Assembly: GCA_964556955.1 (NCBI GenBank)
Contig: CAZKXP010000037.1
Location: 1-7,034, forward strand
Length of the DNA stretch: 7,034 bases
DNA from: UBA12078 sp964556955
GTDB lineage: Bacteria > Patescibacteriota > Dojkabacteria > SC72
Direction: 5' to 3'
The position numbers and the translations under genes were made by a program. Below the pieces are notes generated by a model that saw only the letters and a list, made by a program, of their open reading frames with translations, had not been told where the DNA came from and did no database searches. Below are positions 1 through 4,727 of the stretch, one piece after another. How positions within the stretch are numbered: the first letter of the stretch is position 1; every line of letters begins with the position of its first letter.

Positions 1-2
1 TC

Positions 3-182
3 ATTCAGACAGCCATTTGCTGGAGTTTTGGGCTCATATTTATTTGTAGTGTAGTTTCTATCATAGATAGGGAAATAAGAGCATACAGGGCACGAAAAGC
101 GTATAAAAGCATGATTAATGAATTTAACGAGACAATTAGAAAAGATTTAGAGAGAATTAAGCTTGTTAATCGAGATACATAA
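3..182 (+). CDS. C-terminal fragment of a membrane-anchored protein (5' end outside window)
   Basis: Frame 3 is open from the window edge to TAA at 180-182 and gives about 59 residues. It begins with a hydrophobic stretch (core ICWSFGLIFICSVVSII), which looks like a transmembrane helix, followed by a highly charged, probably helical tail (DREIRAYRARK, then ETIRKDLERIK). That pattern fits the end of a protein with a last membrane segment and a cytoplasmic tail. The family cannot be named from this fragment. A weak hairpin, AAAGTA-ATGC-TACTTT, lies at 187-202 just after the stop but has no clear T-run. The opposite strand has a longer open frame here; its composition (hydrophobic, cysteine and leucine scattered) looks like a shadow of AT-rich DNA, so the + strand fragment is preferred. 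Confidence 0.5.
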   Translation: MQTAICWSFGLIFICSVVSIIDREIRAYRARKAYKSMINEFNETIRKDLERIKLVNRDT

Positions 183-286
183 AAGAAAAGTAATGCTACT
201 TTATAATGATTACAGCAAGAGTAAAAATATTCGTCATTTTTCGAGCGACAGGGAGATTTTTTTAATCTACAAAACAACCAATAAAA

Positions 287-379
287 GGGTAAGTTTAGGG
301 TAAGTTTAGGGCAATGGTTGGGCGAGATTAGGGCGAGTAAAAACGGCGAGTTTACGGGGATGTAAATGGCGTAAATGGC
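287..379 (+). repeat. Phased 11-bp tandem repeat array, iteron-like
   Basis: GGG recurs exactly every 11 bp at 287, 298, 309, 320 and 331. The units are GGGTAAGTTTA (twice, identical), GGGCAATGGTT, GGGCGAGATTA and GGGCGAGTAAA, with rough consensus GGGYRAGWTTA. A sixth, slightly displaced unit, CGGCGAGTTTA, is at 344-354. A separate 9-bp tandem pair, GTAAATGGC, follows at 362-370 and 371-379. The array sits in the 251-bp gap before the gene at 434. An 11-bp period places every unit on nearly the same face of the helix, as expected for cooperative protein binding. Whether it is an operator or a replication element cannot be told from sequence. The rest of 183-433 is AT-rich without a recognisable gene or clear promoter. 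Confidence 0.6.
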
Positions 380-433
380 ACTAAAATAATATACAAACAG
401 GATAAATAAATAAAACAATAATATAATAAAAAT

Positions 434-847
434 ATGAAGCAAATTGAGATTAAAACACCGATGGAATTATTCATGTTCGTAGATGAATACTTTGAGAGCA
501 TGACAGAAGAGGACAAATCACAGTTATTACGTGAAGTTTTGGGGAGTAGCTGGCTGGTTGTATTTTGTCACATGGGCGTTCGTAAAACCAACATAGCAGA
601 TTTAAAGCTGGAGTTTGGAGCAATCTTATATGATGACTTTAATAAAAATGATTGTCAACTGTTAACCCCTTTGTCTGATTCCTTTGATAGGAAGTTTATT
701 GAGCCACTAAGCAGACCTACCACACCCGGGCAGTTGGAATATATCAAATGGCTAAGGGATTACAGAAATGATTTGTCTTTTGACAAGAGGAAATACGAAG
801 AGGACGATCTTCCCGACCATGTAAAAAGGTATTTAGGTATGAAGTAA
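434..847 (+). CDS. Hypothetical protein, 137 residues, acidic
   Basis: Family not recognised. The frame runs from ATG 434 to TAA 845-847 with coding-like composition. The N-terminal part (about 1-40) is predicted helical and acidic (MELFMFVDEYFESMTEEDKSQLLREVL). A hydrophobic segment (SSWLVVFCHMGV, about 39-50) is too short and polar to be a membrane anchor. The C-terminal part is charged (EYIKWLRDYRNDL, then KRKYEEDDLPDHVKRYL). No signal peptide or catalytic motif is evident, so a soluble cytoplasmic protein is most likely. The leader is AT-rich without a Shine-Dalgarno match, normal for Bacteroidota. It is preceded by the 11-bp repeat array and followed 22 bp later by a terminator, so it seems to be a single-gene transcript. 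The ATG at codon 10 is an alternative start. Confidence 0.7.
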   Translation: MKQIEIKTPMELFMFVDEYFESMTEEDKSQLLREVLGSSWLVVFCHMGVRKTNIADLKLEFGAILYDDFNKNDCQLLTPLSDSFDRKFIEPLSRPTTPGQLEYIKWLRDYRNDLSFDKRKYEEDDLPDHVKRYLGMK

Positions 848-869
848 AAATGTTCTTTATATTGTATTG

Positions 870-902
870 AAGCCACTTCAATTATTGAGGTGGTTTTTTT
901 GT
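870..902 (+). terminator. Intrinsic terminator, copy 1 of an identical 33-bp pair
   Basis: The stem CCACTTCAA / TTGAGGTGG (873-881 and 885-893, one T-G wobble) closes a TTA loop. It can be lengthened by the flanking AAG / TTT pairs and is followed by seven Ts (894-900). It lies 22 bp after the stop of the gene at 434-847. All 33 bases recur at 1582-1614. Confidence 0.88.
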
Positions 903-964
903 GTTTTTTACATACTGATGATCTGATGCAGTAATATTTGTTTTTAGTATTAATTATTTATACA

Positions 965-972
965 TATATTTG
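965..972 (+). promoter_or_regulatory. Promoter -7 box for the lipoprotein gene
   Basis: TATATTTG matches the Bacteroidota -7 consensus TAnnTTTG and lies 40 bp before the ATG at 1013. The nearest TTTG that could serve as a -33 box is at 937-940, separated by 24 bp rather than the usual 19-21; TTTT at 942-945 has better spacing but matches only three of four bases. The site is plausible but not strong. Confidence 0.5.
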
Positions 973-1012
973 TATTAATAAATAAATTAATCTAATTATA
1001 AAACACTTCAAT

Positions 1013-1495
1013 ATGAAAAAAAATGTATATCTAATTTCAATTTTGTTTGTACTTAATGCTTGTGGAACTCTAAATATGGTTCAAATTGAAGAGCCCGTAA
1101 TCAAGGTTTATACAGATTTGACAGGTAGTAAAGAAGAATTATTTGTTAAAGCAAATGATTGGATGATTGGTATGTTTGTTGATGCAAGTAGTGTAATTCA
1201 GTTTAGCGATAAAGAAGAGGGTGTATTAATTGGAAAATATCTAATGAATGGAGAAACAAGAACTATCTCATCGCTTTATGGTTCTTCCTCAATTGACTCA
1301 AGAATTTATGCTAAAATTGATATTCGTGTAAAAGATGATGGAGCAAGAATTAGTATAGAACCACTTAGTCCATGGAGATATGATGAAAGTGGTTTAACCA
1401 TTTTTGATTACAGTAAAGAAAAGTTTTATGAAGATGTGGATAAATTAATGTTGAGTTTCTACAATGCTATGAAAGCAGATAGAATTCAATTCTAA
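1013..1495 (+). CDS. DUF4468-like lipoprotein
   Basis: The 160-residue product starts with a short lipoprotein signal peptide: positive start (MKKN), hydrophobic core (VYLISILFVL) and lipobox L14-N15-A16-C17. Cys17 is therefore the predicted lipidated residue. The mature part carries the pattern KANDWMIGMF...VIQFSDKEEGVLIGKYLMNG (about residues 46-81), which resembles DUF4468 proteins with a TBP-like fold, where a helix followed by an IxxxDKExGxIxGK strand pair is typical. The tail (FYEDVDKLMLSFYNAMK) is predicted helical. The biochemical function of this group is not established; the protein should be anchored in the inner or outer membrane facing the periplasm. The gene stands alone between two identical terminators. 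The family call rests on recalled motif resemblance, not on a search. Confidence 0.8.
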   Translation: MKKNVYLISILFVLNACGTLNMVQIEEPVIKVYTDLTGSKEELFVKANDWMIGMFVDASSVIQFSDKEEGVLIGKYLMNGETRTISSLYGSSSIDSRIYAKIDIRVKDDGARISIEPLSPWRYDESGLTIFDYSKEKFYEDVDKLMLSFYNAMKADRIQF

Positions 1496-1524
1496 AACAA
1501 TTCATGTTAAAACAGTTTAGTGTA

Positions 1525-1543
1525 GATCATCTATAAGATGATC
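1525..1543. other. Perfect hairpin after the lipoprotein gene
   Basis: GATCATCT-ATA-AGATGATC is an 8-bp perfect inverted repeat with a 3-nt loop, 29 nt after the stop codon. No T-run follows directly (the next one starts about 14 nt later), so it does not look like a terminator. It may stabilise the 3' end of the mRNA ahead of the true terminator at 1582-1614. Confidence 0.45.
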
Positions 1544-1581
1544 AATATTTGCCTGAATTTTTTTGTAGGAGTATCACAATT

Positions 1582-1614
1582 AAGCCACTTCAATTATTGA
1601 GGTGGTTTTTTTGT
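1582..1614 (+). terminator. Intrinsic terminator, copy 2 of an identical 33-bp pair
   Basis: The stem-loop and T7 tract are identical to those at 870-902; the identity stops on both sides (T instead of G before, T instead of G after). It lies 86 bp after the stop of the lipoprotein gene and would end its transcript. Confidence 0.88.
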
Positions 1615-1649
1615 TTTGCTATGTGGGTATAATATAAGGGTATGAACAT

Positions 1650-1694
1650 AAAAAAACCTACACTTTTAAAGAGTAAATCTTTAGAAACGTAGGT
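1650..1694 (-). terminator. Candidate leftward intrinsic terminator
   Basis: Read on the minus strand, ACCTAC (1694-1689) pairs with GTAGGT (1661-1656). The stem continues inward through two G-T wobbles, two A-T pairs, one mismatch and six more pairs to a 5-nt loop at 1673-1677, and is followed by seven Ts (complement of A1650-1656). About 16 of 17 positions pair. No leftward gene is evident to the right of it, so what it terminates is unknown. Its right arm overlaps the first GTAGGTAA site, so the hairpin could partly be a by-product of inverted recombinase or regulator sites. Confidence 0.5.
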
Positions 1695-1711
1695 AATTTT
1701 GTAGGTAAATT
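1689..1711 (+). repeat. GTAGGTAA direct-repeat pair, distal cluster
   Basis: GTAGGTAA occurs at 1689-1696 and 1701-1708, exactly 12 bp apart and joined by TTTT. The arrangement is nearly the same as the pair at the integrase promoter (1873 and 1885, also 12 bp apart). Two such clusters about 184 bp apart, upstream of a tyrosine recombinase gene, are what arm-type integrase sites of an attachment region would look like. No core site or matching att end is visible in the window. Confidence 0.55.
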
Positions 1712-1854
1712 CTGTAAGACGCTTATTATCAGCACCGTTTGCGGTATGGACGGTACTATAACGATAGTTAACCTTAATTCAAAACAATAAATATTGTCTC
1801 TAATTATCAAGTCTTTAGCTTTTCAATAATAAACAATAATTAAGTACAATTTGT

Positions 1855-1885
1855 TTTGTTTAATCAAATATTGTAGGTAAATTTG
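1855..1885 (+). promoter_or_regulatory. Integrase promoter, consensus Bacteroidota type
   Basis: TTTG at 1855-1858, a spacer of 19 bp and TAAATTTG at 1878-1885 match the TTTG-N19-TAnnTTTG consensus fully. Transcription would start near 1890-1895, giving a leader of about 30-35 nt before ATG 1925. The -7 box lies inside the GTAGGTAA cluster, so a protein binding these repeats would occlude the promoter. Confidence 0.75.
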
Positions 1886-1907
1886 TAGGTAGGTAATAAT
1901 TACCTAC
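1873..1907. repeat. GTAGGTAA cluster with perfect palindrome at the integrase promoter
   Basis: GTAGGTAA lies at 1873-1880, GTAGGTA at 1885-1891 and GTAGGTAA at 1889-1896. The last forms a perfect inverted repeat with TTACCTAC at 1900-1907 (GTAGGTAATAATTACCTAC, 8-3-8). The cluster covers the -7 box and the predicted start of transcription. It could be an operator for autoregulation by the integrase, a site for the HTH protein encoded at 4412, or an arm-type recombination site. Confidence 0.6.
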
Positions 1908-1910
1908 AAT

Positions 1911-1927
1911 TAAATCATACGGATATG
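1911..1927 (+). repeat. Shared translation-start leader, copy at the integrase gene
   Basis: TAAATCATACGGATATG ends in the integrase start codon. The same sequence with one change (TAAATCATACGAATATG) ends in the start codon of the next gene at 3231-3247. No purine-rich ribosome-binding site is present in either copy. Confidence 0.6.
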
Positions 1928-3226
1928 GCAACAAGATTTTACTTAGACAGCAGAAAGAACAAAGCTGGAGAAAGCGCGGTTATAATTTCAGTTAGCATGT
2001 ATGGTAATAGGTTGCTCACAACTTTAGGTTTTAATATCAGTGCTGATAAATGGAGCAATGACAGGCAAAGGGTAAAACATGGTGCAAGTGTAAATCTTAA
2101 AACAGAAAGCAAGAGCAATGAAAAGCGTAAAACATCATACAATGATATTAACAACTGGCTTAATTCAATTGAAAATCACTTCACACAATTAGAGATTGAG
2201 CTTGCGACATTACCCGAAGCGCAAAAAGAGCTTGATTTAATGGCTGAATTTAATTCTAAGTTCCGAACATCTAAAAGCAAAAATAACAAAGAAGTTACAT
2301 TCTTTGATAGACTTGATGAGTTCTTAAAGGAAAAAAGCAAGCTCAATGATTGGGCAAACGGAACAACAGAAATATTTAACGCTTTAAGAACCCATCTTCA
2401 AACTTTTAAGCCTGATTTAAGTTTTGATTATTTAAACGAAGCGGGTTTAACTTCATTTCTTGATTATCTAAAGTCAGTACCTTTGCATTCAGGTGAGGTA
2501 GGAATGAAAAACAGTACATTGAAGAAACATCTATCTTTCCTGAAATGGTTTTTAAGATGGACTATTGAGAAAGGGTATAATACTAATAATGATTTTATTG
2601 ATTTTAAACCTAAACTGAAAACAGCGCAAAAACAGATTGTGTTTTTAGAGTGGGACGAATTGCTACATGTTTACAATTTTAAATTTAGTGGAGATAGTGC
2701 TAATAGACTGGAGCAAGTGAGAGATGTATTTTGCTTTTCATGTTTCACAGGATTACGTTATTCTGATATAGCTAATTTGAAGCGTAACAACATAACAGAT
2801 GATGCAATAACAGTTACTACTCTAAAGACAAATGACACGCTCATAATCGATTTAAACGATTATTCCAAAGCAATATTACAGAAGTATGCTGATAAGGCTT
2901 ACCCGTTTAATAAAGCCTTACCCGTTATATCTAATCAGAAGATGAACCAATATTTAAAAGAGATGGCTAAAGAGTGCGGACTTGATGCACTTGTGACAGA
3001 TATTCAGTTTAAAGGTAATGAGAGGATTGAAACAGTTCAGCCAAAGCATGAATTAATAAGCACCCATACAGGCAGACGTACATTTATATCCAACGCTTTA
3101 ATGAAAGGTATTTCAGCTAATGTAGTGATGCAATTCACAGGGCACAGCGATTATAAGGCAATGAAGCCATACATTGCAATAGCAGAAAGCGCAAAAAAAG
3201 AAGCGATGAAATTGTTTAACATGTAA
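1925..3226 (+). CDS. Tyrosine recombinase / integrase (Bacteroidota mobile-element type)
   Basis: The 433-residue protein has the full family length. Residues 1-95 resemble the arm-type DNA-binding domain of Bacteroidota integrases (MATRFYLDSRKNKAGESAV..., GFNISADKW). About 124-225 form the SAM-like core-binding domain (TFFDRLDEFLKEK to LKWFLRWTIEKGYN). About 235-433 are the catalytic domain. All expected active-site residues are visible: R278 (TGLRYSDI), K301 (TLKTND), H381-x-x-R384 (HTGRR), H407 (GHSD) and the nucleophile Y416, nine residues after H407. It should therefore be an active enzyme that cuts and rejoins DNA through a 3'-phosphotyrosine link, integrating and excising the element. 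It is read from a consensus promoter overlapping GTAGGTAA repeats and is probably cotranscribed with the gene 18 bp downstream. The target site cannot be deduced: no tRNA or duplicated att core is in view. Confidence 0.95.
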   Translation: MATRFYLDSRKNKAGESAVIISVSMYGNRLLTTLGFNISADKWSNDRQRVKHGASVNLKTESKSNEKRKTSYNDINNWLNSIENHFTQLEIELATLPEAQKELDLMAEFNSKFRTSKSKNNKEVTFFDRLDEFLKEKSKLNDWANGTTEIFNALRTHLQTFKPDLSFDYLNEAGLTSFLDYLKSVPLHSGEVGMKNSTLKKHLSFLKWFLRWTIEKGYNTNNDFIDFKPKLKTAQKQIVFLEWDELLHVYNFKFSGDSANRLEQVRDVFCFSCFTGLRYSDIANLKRNNITDDAITVTTLKTNDTLIIDLNDYSKAILQKYADKAYPFNKALPVISNQKMNQYLKEMAKECGLDALVTDIQFKGNERIETVQPKHELISTHTGRRTFISNALMKGISANVVMQFTGHSDYKAMKPYIAIAESAKKEAMKLFNM

Positions 3227-3230
3227 TTTA

Positions 3231-3247
3231 TAAATCATACGAATATG
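3231..3247 (+). repeat. Shared translation-start leader, copy at the second gene
   Basis: TAAATCATACGAATATG matches 16 of 17 bases of the integrase leader at 1911-1927, with the ATG at 3245 in the same place. It fills most of the 18-bp gap between the two genes and supports ATG 3245 as the true start. Confidence 0.6.
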
Positions 3248-4078
3248 AAAACGGCAACAGTAGAACCACAGAAGGAAGCGGAAATATCTAACACCATTTT
3301 TGAATGGGTGGACTTTCTGTATCAGAATAAAAGCAATATTGAAAGTTATGATAAAGTGATAGACAAATATAGACGTTTATGGAGCGAAGCACATTCTTTG
3401 GAACCAAAACACCCTTTATCAGATGATACAGCCTATCAAAAAAAACTCAAGGAAGCACGGGAGCAAACTGAAATATTGAAATCATTGCAAAAAAAGTATT
3501 TTAAAAAATATACAGAGTTAGGGTTTGAAAAATATGCAGAGTTAGGACTTGATAGACCAACAATAACACAAACATATTCATTCAGAGAAATTCTTGATGA
3601 ATGGGTAAAAAAATCAACTGATAAAACAAAAGCGAGGGAACAACTAACTGATTGTAAGAATAAGTACAATCAACTACAAACAGATAATGTGCAAACATTT
3701 CTAAAACATACATTTTCTTTCTTTTTCGAATACATGGGAAGGGCATTAAATGAAATATTTGATAAAGTCTTAGATAAAAAATATCAGGCTTTAGCTGATG
3801 AATTAGAGCCATATTTAGAGCAGTACGATGCTAATGTTATAGAAAGCATCATTGACAGTAAACAACTGCCATACGGTACGGAAAAACCCATCTGGCGAAA
3901 ACAGGCAGATGCTCATAAATTCAGAGATTACATGGATTGGGAGCTAAAAGATATTAACAAATTGTTCCGTTTCAGAAATAGCAAAGATGAAATAATTGAT
4001 AAAACAACCCACAATACAAAATCTAAAAAACCAAACAGCGATTTGCTGGCAATTTTAACTAAATATATCATTAAATAA
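3245..4078 (+). CDS. Unrecognised integrase-operon protein, 277 residues
   Basis: Family not recognised. The protein is charged and mostly helical. About residues 60-95 are a likely coiled coil (KKLKEAREQTEILKSLQKKYFKKYTELGFEKY written in parts: lysine and glutamate in heptad-like spacing). The middle holds FREILDEWVKKSTDKTKAREQL and an aromatic stretch (HTFSFFFEYMGRALNEIF) followed by another charged helix. The C-terminal part is basic (WRKQADAHKFRDYMDWELKD, then NKLFRFRNSKDEI and a lysine-rich tail), which could contact nucleic acid. There is no signal peptide, clear membrane span or catalytic motif. It starts 18 bp after the integrase with a near-identical start leader and ends just before a terminator, so it very likely shares the integrase transcript. 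An accessory role in recombination or its control is an inference from that position only. Confidence 0.7.
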   Translation: MKTATVEPQKEAEISNTIFEWVDFLYQNKSNIESYDKVIDKYRRLWSEAHSLEPKHPLSDDTAYQKKLKEAREQTEILKSLQKKYFKKYTELGFEKYAELGLDRPTITQTYSFREILDEWVKKSTDKTKAREQLTDCKNKYNQLQTDNVQTFLKHTFSFFFEYMGRALNEIFDKVLDKKYQALADELEPYLEQYDANVIESIIDSKQLPYGTEKPIWRKQADAHKFRDYMDWELKDINKLFRFRNSKDEIIDKTTHNTKSKKPNSDLLAILTKYIIK

Positions 4079-4105
4079 TTAATTCATTGTGATAAGTCAA
4101 TTATA

Positions 4106-4132
4106 AAGAGTGCTGAAATAGGCACTTTTTTT
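4106..4132 (+). terminator. Intrinsic terminator of the integrase operon
   Basis: AGTGC (4109-4113) pairs with GCACT (4122-4126) around an 8-nt loop, followed by a T-run to 4132. It lies about 30 bp after the stop of the gene at 3245-4078. The stem is short but well placed. Confidence 0.75.
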
Positions 4133-4141
4133 ATTTCTATT

Positions 4142-4261
4142 AATCGACACCTTTAATCGACCTGATTACACCTTTATAACCTAATATATTGGTTGGTATT
4201 TATTAGAAGTTCCACACAATCGACACCGACACCCCGAAAATCGACACCTTTAATCGACACC
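4142..4261 (+). repeat. ATCGACACC direct-repeat cluster, iteron-like
   Basis: ATCGACACC occurs at 4143-4151, 4219-4227, 4240-4248 and 4253-4261, with a shortened copy ATCGACC at 4156-4162 and a partial GACACC at 4228-4233. The pair of sites with a 13-bp period is itself duplicated: AATCGACACCTTTAATCGAC is present at 4142-4161 and again at 4239-4258. All copies face the same way. The cluster lies in the gap between the integrase operon terminator and the promoter of the HTH-helicase unit. It could be an operator set for that promoter or replication-initiator binding sites. Confidence 0.7.
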
Positions 4262-4310
4262 TATCAAACTTATTTTCAGTTTATTACGATGTTTCTCAAT
4301 GAAGCGTTAG

Positions 4311-4318
4311 TACATTTG
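4311..4318 (+). promoter_or_regulatory. Promoter -7 box for the HTH-helicase unit
   Basis: TACATTTG fits TAnnTTTG. No good TTTG stands 19-21 bp upstream; TTTC at 4292-4295 is too close and imperfect. That may mean dependence on an activator, for example one bound at the ATCGACACC cluster that ends 50 bp upstream. Transcription would begin near 4323, leaving a leader of about 85-90 nt. Confidence 0.5.
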
Positions 4319-4399
4319 TAATGTGTAAAACAGATGGCAAAAGTGCAAAACCATCTGGAGGTATAAGGCAAATGCACATGCTGGAGTACCCACACATTA
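4319..4399 (+). ncRNA. Structured 5' leader of the HTH-helicase mRNA (candidate cis-regulatory RNA)
   Basis: An outer 8-bp perfect inverted repeat, TAATGTGT (4319-4326) and ACACATTA (4392-4399), encloses an inner 7-bp stem, CAGATGG (4331-4337) with CCATCTG (4351-4357), which has a 13-nt loop. A third, weaker stem, GGTA (4360-4363) with TACC (4387-4390), would complete a three-way junction. The loop segment GTGCA (4343-4347) can also pair with TGCAC (4373-4377) in the third arm, which would link the two arms. In addition, CCATCTG can instead pair with CAGATGG at 4409-4415, which contains the start codon of the downstream gene. The layout suggests a translation switch; no known RNA family was recognised. 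The predicted transcription start is close to the 5' arm of the outer stem, so that stem may form only partly. Confidence 0.45.
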
Positions 4400-4446
4400 A
4401 ATTATTATCAGATGGAAGTTTCAGAATTATTACAAAGCAAAGCTAA
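4372..4446 (+). CDS. Possible leader peptide overlapping the HTH gene start
   Basis: ATG 4372 opens a 24-codon frame (MHMLEYPHIKLL...) ending at TAA 4444-4446, out of frame with and overlapping the start of the gene at 4412. A strong Shine-Dalgarno match, GGAGG (4357-4361), stands 10 nt upstream, slightly far; a second ATG is at 4378. Translation here would run through the leader stems and the start region of the HTH gene. The GGAGG may be there by chance, because such sites are used little in Bacteroidota. Confidence 0.25.
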   Translation: MHMLEYPHIKLLSDGSFRIITKQS

Positions 4447-4726
4447 CATCATGCTATCAATCAAAGCAGACGATTTAAAGCAGGTTATTGATACAGCAGT
4501 TGAGAAAGCACTTCAAGCGAGCAGGGATGTTGCAAGAAAAGATTTACCCCCGTTTGTCAATGGCTTGAAAGGTATCAGGGAGTTGTTCGGAGTAAGCCAT
4601 GTAACAGCACAGAAATATAAAAACACATGGTTAGCACCCGCAGTTACTCAACAGGGTAAAATATTATTAACTGATACAGAGATGGCGTTAAAGCTATTTG
4701 CTGAATACAATGATGGAGGGCGTTAA
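4412..4726 (+). CDS. Small HTH protein, DUF3853-like; likely regulator or excisionase
   Basis: The 104-residue protein has an N-terminal helical part (about 1-40, including IKADDLKQVIDTAVEKAL) and a C-terminal helix-turn-helix (about 51-72, GLKGIRELFGVSHVTAQKYK). After it comes a wing-like stretch (LAPAVTQQGKILLTD, 74-88) and a closing helix. This is the layout of MerR/excisionase-type DNA-binding domains and resembles small Bacteroidota mobile-element proteins of the DUF3853 type; that family name is from memory of similar proteins. It is a good candidate to bind the ATCGACACC or GTAGGTAA sites, or to bend DNA during excision. It forms a tight unit with the helicase (1 nt between its stop and the ATG 4728). 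Its start codon lies in CAGATGG, which the leader can mask. Met14 is a possible alternative start. Confidence 0.8.
   Translation: MEVSELLQSKANIMLSIKADDLKQVIDTAVEKALQASRDVARKDLPPFVNGLKGIRELFGVSHVTAQKYKNTWLAPAVTQQGKILLTDTEMALKLFAEYNDGGR
4715..4720 (+). promoter_or_regulatory. Shine-Dalgarno site that sets the helicase start
   Basis: GGAGGG lies inside the last codons of the HTH gene, 7 nt before ATG 4728, and follows with the stop TAA 4724-4726 in between. It favours 4728 over the upstream in-frame ATG at 4698, whose ten extra residues would overlap the HTH gene. Such a clear site suggests coupled translation of the two genes. Confidence 0.65.
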
Positions 4727-4727
4727 T

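Noticed and set aside
187..202. Hairpin AAAGTA-ATGC-TACTTT after the first partial gene as a terminator
   Set aside because: The stem is AT-rich and only 6 bp, and TTATAAT rather than a T-run follows.
294..311. TTTAGGG units resembling plant-type telomere repeats
   Set aside because: Only two copies, and they are explained by the 11-bp array GGGTAAGTTTA; telomeric function makes no sense in this context.
287..379. CRISPR array
   Set aside because: Units are 9-11 bp and contiguous, with no spacers and no cas genes nearby.
5..442. 145-codon open frame on the minus strand
   Set aside because: It covers the repeat array and the start of the 434 gene and encodes a uniformly hydrophobic, low-information product typical of AT-rich non-coding DNA; a more protein-like frame on the + strand occupies 3-182.
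1700..1800. Possible tRNA 3' end as the integration target
   Set aside because: Both strands were read for a GTTCRANNC T-arm and acceptor pairing and neither was found.
1655..1830. About 60-codon open frame on the minus strand ending in the hairpin at 1650-1694
   Set aside because: It has no ATG start and no recognisable composition. It was considered as a duplicated 3' end of an integration target, but nothing in the window supports that.
3436..3812. Two overlapping minus-strand frames inside the gene at 3245-4078
   Set aside because: Both are antisense shadows of a well-supported + strand gene, with no start signals of their own.
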